Shown: piece after piece, positions 27,012 through 35,806 of the stretch | Position numbering within the stretch: position 1 is the stretch's first letter | Layout of the letters: each line of letters opens with the position of its first letter | Assembly (NCBI GenBank): GCA_019634145.1 | Contig: JAHQVU010000009.1 | Coordinates: 1-36,796 of the forward strand | Length of the DNA: 36,796 bases | From: Micavibrio sp. | GTDB lineage: Bacteria; Pseudomonadota; Alphaproteobacteria; Micavibrionales; Micavibrionaceae | Direction of reading: 5' to 3' | Made by a program: the position numbers and the translations under genes | The notes under the pieces: generated by a model | Database searches by the model: none | Told to the model about the DNA's origin: nothing | The model's input: the letters and a program-made list of their open reading frames with translations, nothing else

Positions 27012-27245
27012 TTACATCCCAGGTGGCAAAGGGGCTTTCTTTTCAGTCCCGCTTTCTGGGCCGCCACTATTGCCAGCATCTGCCAATGGTCGATTATTTT
27101 TTTCTTGATATATTTTTCTTGCTGCATCAACAGGAGGCAGAATCCCGTCATTTTGTGTGCGCTCTTGTGCAAGTGTATATTGTGCCGGGTCCGCCTTTAC
27201 CTCGTTCTCATACTCTGGTAGTGTAGTTTCCGTCTTATCCGTCAT
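27012..27245 (-). CDS. Small acidic hydrophilic protein, unknown function
   Basis: This 77-residue protein is not recognised. It is rich in Glu, Pro, Gly and Asn, lacks hydrophobic segments and is probably disordered in its last 25 residues (NSGGPESG, then APLPPGM). The ATG has AAGGAGA with an 8-nt spacer, one of the best ribosome sites in the window, which argues that it is a real gene. It lies upstream of gpmI on the same strand, with a GC-rich hairpin between them. Confidence 0.7.
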   Translation of the reverse strand: MTDKTETTLPEYENEVKADPAQYTLAQERTQNDGILPPVDAARKIYQEKNNRPLADAGNSGGPESGTEKKAPLPPGM

Positions 27246-27342
27246 CAGTGTCTCTCCTTAAATATATGTTGCATGAAATGACGGCACCTTACACGACCAA
27301 ATTACCATAACGCAAGAAAAATCCACCAGACCCTCAAACCCT

Positions 27343-27348
27343 TTGACA
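27343..27348 (+). promoter_or_regulatory. -35-like box upstream of pnp
   Basis: TTGACA is perfect, but the -10 candidates 17 to 19 bp downstream (CATATC or TATCTA) are weak. It would give a pnp leader of about 150 nt. Confidence 0.3.
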
Positions 27349-27477
27349 TTCGCGTTATAGGGTGACATATCTATGGGTTAGTAAACAGGATGATGTGAGG
27401 TTGACCGTTAAACGCACTTAAAAAATGCTTTTTGCAGTCCACCCCACAAATTTCCAGATATATTAACTTTAAAAATC

Positions 27478-27498
27478 CGTGTGCGTTTTTACGCCACG
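27478..27498 (+). promoter_or_regulatory. Leader hairpin just upstream of pnp
   Basis: CGTG-T-GCGT pairs with ACGC-CACG (one bulged T) around a TTTT loop, 27 bp before the ATG. PNPase of E. coli represses its own synthesis through a leader stem cut by RNase III; a similar role here is an inference. Confidence 0.4.
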
Positions 27499-27525
27499 AA
27501 TCTAAATAACTGAAAGGTAAACTAT

Positions 27526-29667
27526 ATGTTTAACGTATACCGCAAAGATATTGATTTTGCAGGAAAAACCCTCACACTCGAAACTGGTAAAGTTGCACGT
27601 CAGGCCGATGGCTGCGTGATTGCCACAATGGGTGAAACATCCGTTCTTTGTGCCGTAACCGGTGCAAAGAACATTAAGCCGGGGCAGGATTTCTTCCCGC
27701 TTTCTGTACACTATCAGGAAAAAACATACGCCGCCGGCAAAATCCCTGGTGGTTTCTTCAAACGTGAAGCACGTCCTTCTGAGAAAGAAACACTGACATC
27801 ACGTCTTATTGACCGCCCTATTCGTCCATTGTTCCCGAAAGGGTTCTTGAACGAGGTTCAAGTTGTTTTGACGGTTATCTCTCATGACCTTGAGAATGAT
27901 CCAGACATGGTTGCGCTTGTTGGCGCGTCTGCGGCTCTGACAATCTCGGGCATTCCATTTATGGGGCCAATCGGTGGCGCGCGCATTTGTTATAAGGACG
28001 GTGAATACCTTATTAACCCGCCAATGTATGAGGTTGGTGATATGGATCTTGATTTGATCGTAGCCGGTACGCAAGAAGGCGTTCTTATGGTTGAATCAGA
28101 AGCCAATGAGCTGGACGAGAAAACCATGCTCGGCGCTGTTGCTGCTGGTCACAAAGCGTACCAGCCTGTAATTGACGGCATTATTGAATTGGCCGAAATG
28201 TGTGCCAAAGATATGTGGGACATCGCGGAAACACCCGATGCCATCAAAAAGCTTGAAGCAGACATCAAGAATAAGTACGCCAAGGATGTTGAAAAAGCAT
28301 ATGGCATAAAAGACAAGCTAGAGCGTCAGGCGGCTGTTGGCGAAGTTCGGGCAGCAGCGATCGAAGCATTCACAGATGAGGAAGCTGGCATTGATGACAA
28401 GATCATTACCGCCAAGTTCAAATCTTTGGAAGCGGACGTTGTACGCGGCTCTATCCTCAAAACAGGCAAGCGTATTGATGATCGTGATACGAAGACTGTA
28501 CGTCCGATTGTGGCGGAAGTTGGTGTACTTTCACGTACACACGGCTCTGCCCTGTTCACACGTGGTGAGACACAGGCTTTGGTCGTAACAACTCTCGGCA
28601 CCGGTCAGGATGAGCAAATCATTGATGCGCTCGATGGCGAATATAAAGAGAGTTTCTTGCTACACTATAACTTCCCTCCATATTCTGTTGGTGAAGCCGG
28701 TCGTATGGGTCCCCCGGGTCGTCGCGAAATCGGTCACGGTAAGTTGGCATGGCGCGCAGTTCACCCACTTCTGCCATCTAGAGAAGATTTCCCTTACACC
28801 ATGCGTACAGTATCAGAGATCACAGAATCCAATGGTTCTTCTTCTATGGCGACTGTTTGTGGTACATCTCTCGCCCTTATGGATGCCGGTGTTCCTCTTA
28901 AAGCGCCTGTTGCTGGTATTGCGATGGGTTTGATCAAGGAAGGCGATGACTTTGCTGTTCTGTCCGACATTCTTGGTGATGAAGATCACCTTGGCGATAT
29001 GGACTTCAAAGTGGCCGGGACGAAAGACGGTATTACAGCTCTTCAAATGGACATCAAAATCACTTCAATTACAGAAGAGATTATGACTGTTGCATTGGAT
29101 CAGGCGAAAGATGGCCGTATCCACATTCTCGACGAGATGAGCAAAGCTCTGACCGAAGCTCGTTCAGAAATGAGCTCCCACGCACCGCAAATCGTTTCTA
29201 TTCAGATCCCGACTGACAAAATCCGTGAAGTGATTGGTACTGGCGGCAAAGTGATCCGCGAGATCATCGAAGTTACAGAGACTAAGATCGATATCGATGA
29301 TGAAGGTACAGTGAAAGTTGCTGCGACCAACAAAGACAATATCGACAAAGCTATTGCTTGGATCAAAGGTATCACTGATGAGCCTGAGGTCGGCACTGTC
29401 TACACAGGTAAAGTTGTGAAGACTGTTGATTTCGGTGCTTTTGTGAACTTCATGGGCGCAAAAGATGGTCTAGTTCATATCTCTGAGTTGCAAAACGCAC
29501 GCACTGCAAACACAACTGATGTTGTGAATGAAGGTGACGAAGTTAAAGTCCTCCTTATGGGCATTGATGATCGAGGCAAGATCAAGCTTTCGATGAAGCG
29601 CGTTGATCAAGAGACAGGCGAAGTTCTGGAAGAAGAAGAAAAAGACGACCAGAAGAAAGCAGGCTAA
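27526..29667 (+). CDS. pnp: Polyribonucleotide nucleotidyltransferase (PNPase)
   Basis: PNPase degrades RNA 3' to 5' using phosphate and is a core part of RNA-decay complexes. The 713-residue product has two RNase PH domains (about 1-215 and 310-545, with the [12 protein letters not shown] and [23 protein letters not shown] segments), an all-helical linker, a KH domain ([15 protein letters not shown]) and an S1 domain to the end ([16 protein letters not shown]). AAAGG precedes the ATG by about 10 nt. It is separated from rpsO by gpmI and a small gene. Confidence 0.98.
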   Translation: MFNVYRKDIDFAGKTLTLETGKVARQADGCVIATMGETSVLCAVTGAKNIKPGQDFFPLSVHYQEKTYAAGKIPGGFFKREARPSEKETLTSRLIDRPIRPLFPKGFLNEVQVVLTVISHDLENDPDMVALVGASAALTISGIPFMGPIGGARICYKDGEYLINPPMYEVGDMDLDLIVAGTQEGVLMVESEANELDEKTMLGAVAAGHKAYQPVIDGIIELAEMCAKDMWDIAETPDAIKKLEADIKNKYAKDVEKAYGIKDKLERQAAVGEVRAAAIEAFTDEEAGIDDKIITAKFKSLEADVVRGSILKTGKRIDDRDTKTVRPIVAEVGVLSRTHGSALFTRGETQALVVTTLGTGQDEQIIDALDGEYKESFLLHYNFPPYSVGEAGRMGPPGRREIGHGKLAWRAVHPLLPSREDFPYTMRTVSEITESNGSSSMATVCGTSLALMDAGVPLKAPVAGIAMGLIKEGDDFAVLSDILGDEDHLGDMDFKVAGTKDGITALQMDIKITSITEEIMTVALDQAKDGRIHILDEMSKALTEARSEMSSHAPQIVSIQIPTDKIREVIGTGGKVIREIIEVTETKIDIDDEGTVKVAATNKDNIDKAIAWIKGITDEPEVGTVYTGKVVKTVDFGAFVNFMGAKDGLVHISELQNARTANTTDVVNEGDEVKVLLMGIDDRGKIKLSMKRVDQETGEVLEEEEKDDQKKAG

Positions 29668-29693
29668 CTAAGCCCTCCTTCCAATATAAATTC

Positions 29694-29724
29694 AAAAGCC
29701 GGGTCATTCACGATCCGGCTTTTT
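29694..29724 (+). terminator. Rho-independent terminator after pnp
   Basis: AGCCGGGTC / GATCCGGCT (with a G-T pair) and flanking A/T pairs form the stem, with a 6-nt loop and a T run. Confidence 0.9.
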
Positions 29725-30050
29725 ATTATCTTGTTTATATATTACGGAAGATATGTTTAGGCTCACTGCAAATAAATAAAAATAGATTGATATGGCCAAT
29801 GCCAGAGATTATGCAAGGCTTGAAAACACACTTAGCATGCCATCCGGCACAAAAGCTTGTAACCCTTGCTGTTTTGCCATATAGTTCCTATATCAACGCC
29901 ATATCTGCGTTTACTCGAAAGCCTTTTTGAAATATAAAAGGCTTTATCCATGTTTATGGCGGAAAAAGCATATCAGGCATGTTTTTTTAAAAATGACGAA
30001 CGAACTGAGTAAGTCTAATAGCAATTTAATTACAGGTACTTAACGACCAA
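29725..30050. other. AT-rich intergenic region between pnp and the GDPD gene
   Basis: This stretch holds no convincing gene. It contains a perfect ten-pair inverted repeat (AAAGCCTTTT at 29918-29927 and AAAAGGCTTT at 29936-29945) and a 30-codon ATG frame at 29792-29884 that ends in CNPCCFAI but has no ribosome site. No tRNA-like or promoter-like element was clear. Confidence 0.5.
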
Positions 30051-30812
30051 ATGACAAAGAGTATTTTTAAAATTCCCCGCATAATTGGCCATAGAGGCGC
30101 CGCAGCATACGCACCCGAGAATACAATTGTCGGCATACATACAGCCGCTGATATGGGCGTCGATTGGGTTGAGCTTGATGTGAAGTTGACTAAAGACAAT
30201 ATACCTATTCTTTTCCATGATGATACATTAGATCGCACCACGAACGGTTCAGGCAATGTTGCCGACTTAACCCTCAAAGAAGTGCGCGATCTTGATGCCG
30301 GACACTGGTTTGGTGACAGCTTTTTCGATTTGCGTATCCCCACGCTGGAACAGGCTGTCGATGCATTGATTGAGCGTGATATGGGCGTAAACTTTGAAAT
30401 CAAACCTTGCGCAGGACGCGAAAAAGAGACCGCCGAGGTCGTACTAGATTACCTCTCGCAGATCTGGGACGATCATTCAAAAATCCTGATTTCCTCTTTC
30501 TCACATGTTTCACTGGAAATTGCTGCAGACATGGCAAATGACTGGGCGAGAAGCTTTTGTATTGGCGGCGGTGATGCGTTGCCCGAAAATGTCGCAGAGC
30601 TTGCGCGCTATTTGGAAGTAAAAGCACTGAGCATTGATGGAAATACAACCACGCCAGAACAGCTTTTGGGCCTACAAGATCTCGACTTAGCGCTACTGGC
30701 CTACACCATTAACGACCCCGATTTAGCGCGTGAGCTACAGGCAATGGGCATTACAGGCTTTTTCACTGATGAGCCGGACACTATAATGGACGGCATTTTT
30801 ATGGTGCATTAA
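30051..30812 (+). CDS. ugpQ: Glycerophosphodiester phosphodiesterase
   Basis: The enzyme hydrolyses glycerophosphodiesters to glycerol-3-phosphate and an alcohol. The family motifs are complete: H14-R15-G16 with E23 in HRGAAAYAPENT, E41 and D43 in WVELDVKLT, and H56 in ILFHDDTLDRTT. No signal peptide is present, so this is the cytoplasmic UgpQ type rather than the periplasmic GlpQ type. At 253 residues it is normal for UgpQ. No transporter genes accompany it. The ribosome site is weak. Confidence 0.94.
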   Translation: MTKSIFKIPRIIGHRGAAAYAPENTIVGIHTAADMGVDWVELDVKLTKDNIPILFHDDTLDRTTNGSGNVADLTLKEVRDLDAGHWFGDSFFDLRIPTLEQAVDALIERDMGVNFEIKPCAGREKETAEVVLDYLSQIWDDHSKILISSFSHVSLEIAADMANDWARSFCIGGGDALPENVAELARYLEVKALSIDGNTTTPEQLLGLQDLDLALLAYTINDPDLARELQAMGITGFFTDEPDTIMDGIFMVH

Positions 30813-30839
30813 GCCACGCCCGTATATTTTACATATTTA

Positions 30840-30868
30840 TTGACATTGGGGTGCGTTTGTATTATAAT
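30840..30868 (+). promoter_or_regulatory. Perfect-consensus sigma-70 promoter
   Basis: TTGACA (30840-30845), exactly 17 bp, then TATAAT (30863-30868). The expected start point, six to eight bases after the -10, is 30875 or 30876, the A of the downstream ATG. Confidence 0.88.
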
Positions 30869-30875
30869 CCCCCGC

Positions 30876-32012
30876 ATGTCCGAGAAGAAACTTATAGGGG
30901 TTCATATATTTACAACAGATTCGAAAGGATTACTGCTGGAAATGAACCCTGGAGAGCGCTCCAACATCGCATGCCTTAACCAAAAATACGGCGTTCGAGA
31001 TACTATTGCGGATATAATCGCTCCCGATATACAAAAGACGCTAGGCGATACGTACAATGTCATAGCTCTAAGAAACTATGGACACTGCGTAAAAACAGCC
31101 ATAGGCCTAGCCCTTAGCGAAAATCCACAAAATAAAAAAACAAACATCATCATTCGCGGACATGATATGCGCAGCAACCTCAATGTCTTTGATATATCCA
31201 GAAGTTACGAAAATACCATATTAGATAATTACAATTTCGCTATCGAAGAAAGCAAAGGAAATAAAAGCTTTATGTTTAATCTAGCGAAAAAAGCGGGTGC
31301 TCAGAATTTTCCAATATCAAACACATGCACAAAACCAGAGCTACACACACTTGATATGACTTCATACGCTTCACAATCAGTGGTTATAAAACCCGTTGAC
31401 GGCTTTCAGGGTCATGGCGTGCTCATCGTACCTACCAAAGATTTTAAAGCCGTTGCGAAGAGCCTCAGCACCAACAATTTTGACGAAATCACCTCAATAC
31501 TTGGCAAGGAGGCAGGGTATGGTCTGAAGTACTGGAAAAAAAATCACGAAAATATATATGCAAAAATACAGGTTCAAGAGTTCTTAAAACGCGATTCATT
31601 TGTTCATCACAAGGGAAAAGAATGGGACGCAACGGATCGCCATTTATGGGCTGTTCTTGCATTCGAAGGCTCAAAAAAGATGCTTGATGTTAAGGTGCAA
31701 TGTTATGGGTCTTTTCATCAACTTCCGGAAAAACCTGTTGCGGGCCATGAATTATCGCAGAGCAGCGCCATTTCTTATGCCACTGGAAGGAATAATCTTT
31801 TTAGAGCTGTTGCACAGAAACTTCATCTTAAAAGAAGGGATGGAGGCGGTGAGAAAGTATACCTGCCCGAAAATCAAGATAGATACAGGGGGCAACTTGC
31901 AGAAAACCTAAAACTAATCTTCGAATATGCCATCATGAACCAGCATACAATTCTCCCAAAGCAAAGATTACCCGATCCCGGATATAAGACTCATGAACTA
32001 AGCCCTACATAA
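30876..32012 (+). CDS. ATP-grasp-like ligase of unknown substrate
   Basis: This 378-residue protein is not a family I can name. VVIKPVDGFQGHGVLIV (169-185) fits the nucleotide-binding Lys and glycine-rich loop of ATP-grasp enzymes, and IQVQEFL (E235) and TDRHLWAVLA (D254, R255) fit the later strand pair that contacts ATP and magnesium in RimK/GshB-type ligases. Residues 1-150 would form the N-terminal substrate domains. Such enzymes join a carboxylate to an amine or thiol through an acyl-phosphate. The start at 30876 coincides with the predicted transcription start, so the message is probably leaderless. Codon use appears more AT-rich than in neighbouring genes. Confidence 0.75.
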   Translation: MSEKKLIGVHIFTTDSKGLLLEMNPGERSNIACLNQKYGVRDTIADIIAPDIQKTLGDTYNVIALRNYGHCVKTAIGLALSENPQNKKTNIIIRGHDMRSNLNVFDISRSYENTILDNYNFAIEESKGNKSFMFNLAKKAGAQNFPISNTCTKPELHTLDMTSYASQSVVIKPVDGFQGHGVLIVPTKDFKAVAKSLSTNNFDEITSILGKEAGYGLKYWKKNHENIYAKIQVQEFLKRDSFVHHKGKEWDATDRHLWAVLAFEGSKKMLDVKVQCYGSFHQLPEKPVAGHELSQSSAISYATGRNNLFRAVAQKLHLKRRDGGGEKVYLPENQDRYRGQLAENLKLIFEYAIMNQHTILPKQRLPDPGYKTHELSPT

Positions 32013-32019
32013 AGACATT

Positions 32020-32835
32020 CTAAGCGCCAAATTCCTTGAGTGCCTCATGTGGCGGCATGCCGACGGCGTTGAACCCGCAATCAACATAGTGGATTTCACC
32101 TGTTACGGCACTGGACAGGTCGGACAAAAGGTACAGCGCCGTTCCACCCAACTCTTCCAGCTCAACCGATCTACGAAGAGGAGATGTTAACACATTGTAT
32201 TTAAATGTTGTTCTTGCGCCGCCAATAACTGCGCCGGCCAGCGTTCTCATTGGGCCAGCGCTAATCGCATTGACGCGAACACCTTCTGGGCCAAGATCTG
32301 CTGCAAGGTAGCGTGTTGAAGCTTCAAGGGCGGCTTTTGCAACGCCCATAACATTATAATTCGGCATTACCTTCTCGGCGCCATAATAGCTTAAGGTCAC
32401 CGCACCACCGCCATTTTTCATCAAATCCTTGGCGCGACGCATAACAGACGTGAAGGAATAACAGGAAATGTGCATGGACATCAGAAAGTTATTAAGGCTG
32501 GTATCAACATAGCGCCCTTGCAACTCATTCTTATCAGAGAACGCTACAGCATGAACAACAAAGTCCATCTCACCCCATTTGGCTTCTAGTTCAGCAAAAA
32601 CCTTATCGAGGTCATCTTCCTTCGTTACATCACAATCCAAAAGAATGGATGATCCAAGGCTCTCGGCCAATGGCTTAACACGCTTTCCAAAAGCTTCGCC
32701 CTGATAGGTAAATGCCAGTTCAGCACCCTGCTCAGCAAGCGCTTTGGCCATGCCCCAAGCGATCGATTTTTCGTTTGCCACGCCCATAATCAGGCCTTTT
32801 TTGCCCTTCATAAGATCGTTCATAAGATCGTTCAT
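32020..32835 (-). CDS. fabI: Enoyl-[acyl-carrier-protein] reductase (NADH)
   Basis: FabI catalyses the last reduction of each fatty-acid elongation cycle and is the classical triclosan target. GLIMGVANEKSIAWG is the nucleotide-binding start; the catalytic residues are Y150 and Y160 with K167 in SYYGAEKVMPNYNVMGVAK. The N-terminus reads MNDLMNDLMKGKKG because of a tandem duplication of 12 bases, so three in-frame ATGs compete (32835, 32823, 32811). AGGA lies 11 nt before the first. It is the last gene of fabA-fabB-fabI, six bases after fabB, and its stop lies 7 bp from that of the convergent ATP-grasp gene. Confidence 0.97.
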   Translation of the reverse strand: MNDLMNDLMKGKKGLIMGVANEKSIAWGMAKALAEQGAELAFTYQGEAFGKRVKPLAESLGSSILLDCDVTKEDDLDKVFAELEAKWGEMDFVVHAVAFSDKNELQGRYVDTSLNNFLMSMHISCYSFTSVMRRAKDLMKNGGGAVTLSYYGAEKVMPNYNVMGVAKAALEASTRYLAADLGPEGVRVNAISAGPMRTLAGAVIGGARTTFKYNVLTSPLRRSVELEELGGTALYLLSDLSSAVTGEIHYVDCGFNAVGMPPHEALKEFGA

Positions 32836-32838
32836 AAG
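32809..32838. repeat. 12-bp tandem duplication at the fabI start
   Basis: CATAAGATCGTT occurs twice in a row (32809-32820, 32821-32832), followed by CATAAG. It duplicates the codons for Met-Asn-Asp-Leu. Confidence 0.95.
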
Positions 32839-32841
32839 CGT

Positions 32842-34062
32842 TTAATCCTCATATTTACTCATAGCGATGCAGCAATTTGTGCCGCCAAAGCCAAAACTGT
32901 TAGAAATCAATGTCTCGTGCTTAACGCCATCAACGCGCTCGCGCGCTATTTTAAAATCTTTCGCGCCTTCATCGAGGTCTTCAATGTTGATAGACGGTGC
33001 TACGAAGTCGTTATTCAACATCAGTGCACAATAGATCGCTTCTTGCACGCCAGTTGCACCAAGAGAGTGCCCTGTCATAGACTTCGTGGCGCTAATATAG
33101 GGCTGATCTTTACCTTCGAAGACTTCGGCAATTGCATTCAGCTCTGTGATATCACCTACAGGCGTGGATGTGCCATGACTATTGATATAAGTCACTGGAG
33201 TTTTTACGGTATCAAGTGCGCGTAGCATCGCACGTTTTCCACCCTCACCGCTTGGTGCAACCATATCATGCCCATCTGAAGTCGCGCCATAGCCCGTGAT
33301 CTCACCATAAATCTTTGCGCCGCGTGCCTTGGCGTGCTCAAGCTCTTCAAGCACCACAATGCCGCCGCCGCCAGATATTACAAAACCATCACGGTTTGCA
33401 TCATAGGCTCTAGCCGCCGTTTCCGGCGTATCATTGCATTTGGATGACATCGCGCCCATGGCATCGAACAGCACAGAAAGCGTCCAATCTAGCTCCTCAC
33501 CACCGCCAGCAAACATTACATCCTGCTTACCCCATTGTATTTGCTCAGTCGCAGCCCCAATACAATGGGCGGACGTAGAACACGCGCTCGAAATTGTGTA
33601 ATTCACGCCCTTGATCTTAAAGTTTGTTGCCGCAGTCGCTGAAGTCGTAGAACACATCGCCTTCGGCACAGCAAAAGGACCAACGCGCTTTGGGCTTTTC
33701 TCGCGGGTGATGTCAGCCGCTGCGACCTGCGCCTTTGTAGACGGCCCGCCGGATCCGACGATAATGCCCGTACGCTCGTTCGAAACCTTGTCCTCTGACA
33801 AGCTACTGTCGGCAATTGCCTGCTCCATAGAGAGGTGCGTATAAGCAGCCGCATCGCCCATAAAGCGGAAAAGTCGCTTATCAATGGCTTCGGCCAAATT
33901 AATGTTCGGCTTGCCGTGAACTTGCGAGCGAAAACCAAGCTCTGCATATTCAGGAGAAAAAGAAATACCGCTTTTCCCCGCCTTTAGGCTTTCGAGCACT
34001 TCTTCTTTGTTATTTCCGATACAGGATACAATCCCGATTCCTGTGATTACTACGCGGCGCAT
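32842..34062 (-). CDS. fabB: 3-oxoacyl-[acyl-carrier-protein] synthase I
   Basis: FabB is the condensing enzyme needed to elongate unsaturated acyl chains. The catalytic triad is complete: C161 in [11 protein letters not shown]295 in [11 protein letters not shown] and H331 in [12 protein letters not shown], with K326. The 406-residue length is standard. AGGAGG lies four bases before the ATG. It sits between fabA and fabI, the order used for the FabA-FabB unsaturated fatty-acid pathway in many alphaproteobacteria. Confidence 0.98.
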   Translation of the reverse strand: MRRVVITGIGIVSCIGNNKEEVLESLKAGKSGISFSPEYAELGFRSQVHGKPNINLAEAIDKRLFRFMGDAAAYTHLSMEQAIADSSLSEDKVSNERTGIIVGSGGPSTKAQVAAADITREKSPKRVGPFAVPKAMCSTTSATAATNFKIKGVNYTISSACSTSAHCIGAATEQIQWGKQDVMFAGGGEELDWTLSVLFDAMGAMSSKCNDTPETAARAYDANRDGFVISGGGGIVVLEELEHAKARGAKIYGEITGYGATSDGHDMVAPSGEGGKRAMLRALDTVKTPVTYINSHGTSTPVGDITELNAIAEVFEGKDQPYISATKSMTGHSLGATGVQEAIYCALMLNNDFVAPSINIEDLDEGAKDFKIARERVDGVKHETLISNSFGFGGTNCCIAMSKYED

Positions 34063-34080
34063 ATTGCCTCCTAATCTCTA

Positions 34081-34602
34081 TTAGTCTTTTTTAGAATTAT
34101 CAAACAGGCCAACTTTCATGTCTTTAGCCTCATAGATAACCTGTCCATCAGCTTCCAGCTTACCGTCAGCAACACCAAGAACAAGCCTACGGTTAATCAC
34201 GCGCTTAAAGTCAACGATATAGCGCACAAGCTTTGTCGTTGGAAGCACCTGATCGGTAAACTTCAACTCACCAAGACCAAGCGCACGGCCAGAGCCTTTC
34301 GCGCCCGTCCAGCCAAGGAAAAAGCCCGTAAGCTGCCACAAAGCATCAAGCCCCAAACAGCCAGGCATGACTGGATCACCCTTAAAGTGACACTGGAAAA
34401 ACCAAAGGTCAGGATTTATATCAAATTCAGCAATGATCTGGCCCTTGCCATACTCACCCCCATCAATACTAACATTTGTGATACGGTCAAACATCAGCAT
34501 CGGTGGCAGCGGAAGCTGCGCATTACCGGGGCCGAAAAGCTCACCTTCACCGCATTTGATGATTTCTTCATAAGAATAGCTGGATTTTTGTTCGAAGTTC
34601 AT
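34081..34602 (-). CDS. fabA: 3-hydroxydecanoyl-[acyl-carrier-protein] dehydratase/isomerase
   Basis: FabA dehydrates hydroxydecanoyl-ACP and isomerises the product, creating the cis double bond that FabB then elongates. The active-site pair H72 and D86 is in [23 protein letters not shown]-type context (residues 69-90). I choose the ATG at 34602, with AAAAGG 6 nt upstream, giving 173 residues, the family length; the 24 in-frame residues before it are not conserved. It is the first gene of the fab operon. In related species an Irr-type regulator often precedes it; none is present here. Confidence 0.98.
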   Translation of the reverse strand: MNFEQKSSYSYEEIIKCGEGELFGPGNAQLPLPPMLMFDRITNVSIDGGEYGKGQIIAEFDINPDLWFFQCHFKGDPVMPGCLGLDALWQLTGFFLGWTGAKGSGRALGLGELKFTDQVLPTTKLVRYIVDFKRVINRRLVLGVADGKLEADGQVIYEAKDMKVGLFDNSKKD

Positions 34603-34686
34603 AACAACCTTTTTACCTGTTTTGATGCAATCTAGGCAGTTATAGGAAGATTCAAACAGGGGCGCAAGGGGCAATCTATTTTTGAA

Positions 34687-35667
34687 TTACATTGTCACCA
34701 TGTTATGAGTCATGCATACGGACTTATAAGTCTCCGTCATAGCCGCCATAGCAAGTGGCTTAGCGATAGCTGGCTCCAAATCAGGAACCTCACCACCAGC
34801 AGCAACAGCCAGCATACGCCCAGCAGCCTTGGCACAGGCAACAGCCTGATCATAATGGTTCGTCATGTTTATAGCGCCAAAAAAGGCATCGCAAAACGGC
34901 TCTATGCCATAAATCAAATCTAGCGGTGCGTTTACAGGAGTATCATTGGCCGGAAGACCAAAACGCCAATCCGTTCCGGCGGGAACACCCAGACGTACAG
35001 CTTCTTTTGTCATGACGCATACAACGTGATCGAGATATTGAGGAAGGTAATGGCTACCCTCAAAAAGCTCGCAGAATTCGGCATTTAATGACAGGGCAAC
35101 ACGACGCCCTGAAACCGCACTAAGTGCAGCAACACAATCACCCAAGCTCCAAAACTCAGTTGCAATTTTTCGCTCAATCACGATATCGCAAAGCTCTTGT
35201 GAAGCGATCTCGAAGGCCATGCATTTATGCGTACACTCCACCAAAAGGCGCAAAGACTCGTCCTTTGCAAGCCCCTGATCCTCAAAGCCTTGTAAAACAT
35301 TGTGGACGATAACAAGCATAAGATTGTGAAATTCAAAGGCGCAATCGAGCCACTCTTCAAAAAAACCACGAGCCGCCAAGCGTCCCTTTTCAGTTTCGGC
35401 ATCTATGATATGGGCAGGAGGCAAGGAATGCGGCGGAAGCTTCCCTTCAATGGGCTTACACTCCATGCGCTCGCCCAGCTTATGCAAGCTCGCAGCCATA
35501 GCTTCATCCGGCTGATCAAACACCATATAGGTTTCGACCAACACCCCAGCCATATGCTGTATCATCTTGGTGGCATCAACTCCCTTCACAGGGTCGGAGG
35601 CCATTCCGATGAGACCAGTATAAAGACGCGCGCCCATGCCGGGCTTTTCTGTCAAAGCAAAAAACAT
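34687..35667 (-). CDS. Unknown mostly helical, cysteine-containing protein
   Basis: I do not recognise this protein of 326 residues. It appears largely alpha-helical and soluble, with no signal peptide and no clear membrane span, and has scattered cysteines (for example in CTHKCMAF, ELCDIV and EFCELF). Two short Ala/Gly-rich stretches (KAAGRMLAVAAGGEV) lie near the C-terminus. I place the start at the ATG at 35667; a TTG eleven codons earlier is also in frame, and neither has a good ribosome site. It is between the SH3 protein and fabA on the same strand, about 85 bp from fabA. Confidence 0.7.
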   Translation of the reverse strand: MFFALTEKPGMGARLYTGLIGMASDPVKGVDATKMIQHMAGVLVETYMVFDQPDEAMAASLHKLGERMECKPIEGKLPPHSLPPAHIIDAETEKGRLAARGFFEEWLDCAFEFHNLMLVIVHNVLQGFEDQGLAKDESLRLLVECTHKCMAFEIASQELCDIVIERKIATEFWSLGDCVAALSAVSGRRVALSLNAEFCELFEGSHYLPQYLDHVVCVMTKEAVRLGVPAGTDWRFGLPANDTPVNAPLDLIYGIEPFCDAFFGAINMTNHYDQAVACAKAAGRMLAVAAGGEVPDLEPAIAKPLAMAAMTETYKSVCMTHNMVTM

Positions 35668-35759
35668 ACTATTTCGTTGATCGCACCAATGAGAAGACAA
35701 AGCCGGAATCGAAATGGATTAACTATGACTAGCTAATCAGTGCGTGTTAGAATTTGAGT

Positions 35760-35780
35760 TGTGGATAAATCTGTGGACAG
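35760..35780. promoter_or_regulatory. Two DnaA-box-like sites in tandem
   Basis: TGTGGATAA (35760-35768) is a perfect reverse-orientation DnaA box, and TGTGGACAG (35772-35780) is a near match starting 12 bp further on, so both face the same side of the helix. They lie in the gap upstream of the unknown 326-residue gene. GANTC sites (35706-35710 and 35786-35790) flank the pair. Confidence 0.5.
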
Positions 35781-35806
35781 CAGCCGAATCAGCTACGTAT
35801 ATAAGG

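Noticed and set aside
27390-27425. CtrA-type binding site (TTAA, seven bases, TTAA)
   Set aside because: The TTAA pair here has six bases between the halves, so it does not fit the consensus; other TTAA pairs in the window also miss the spacing.
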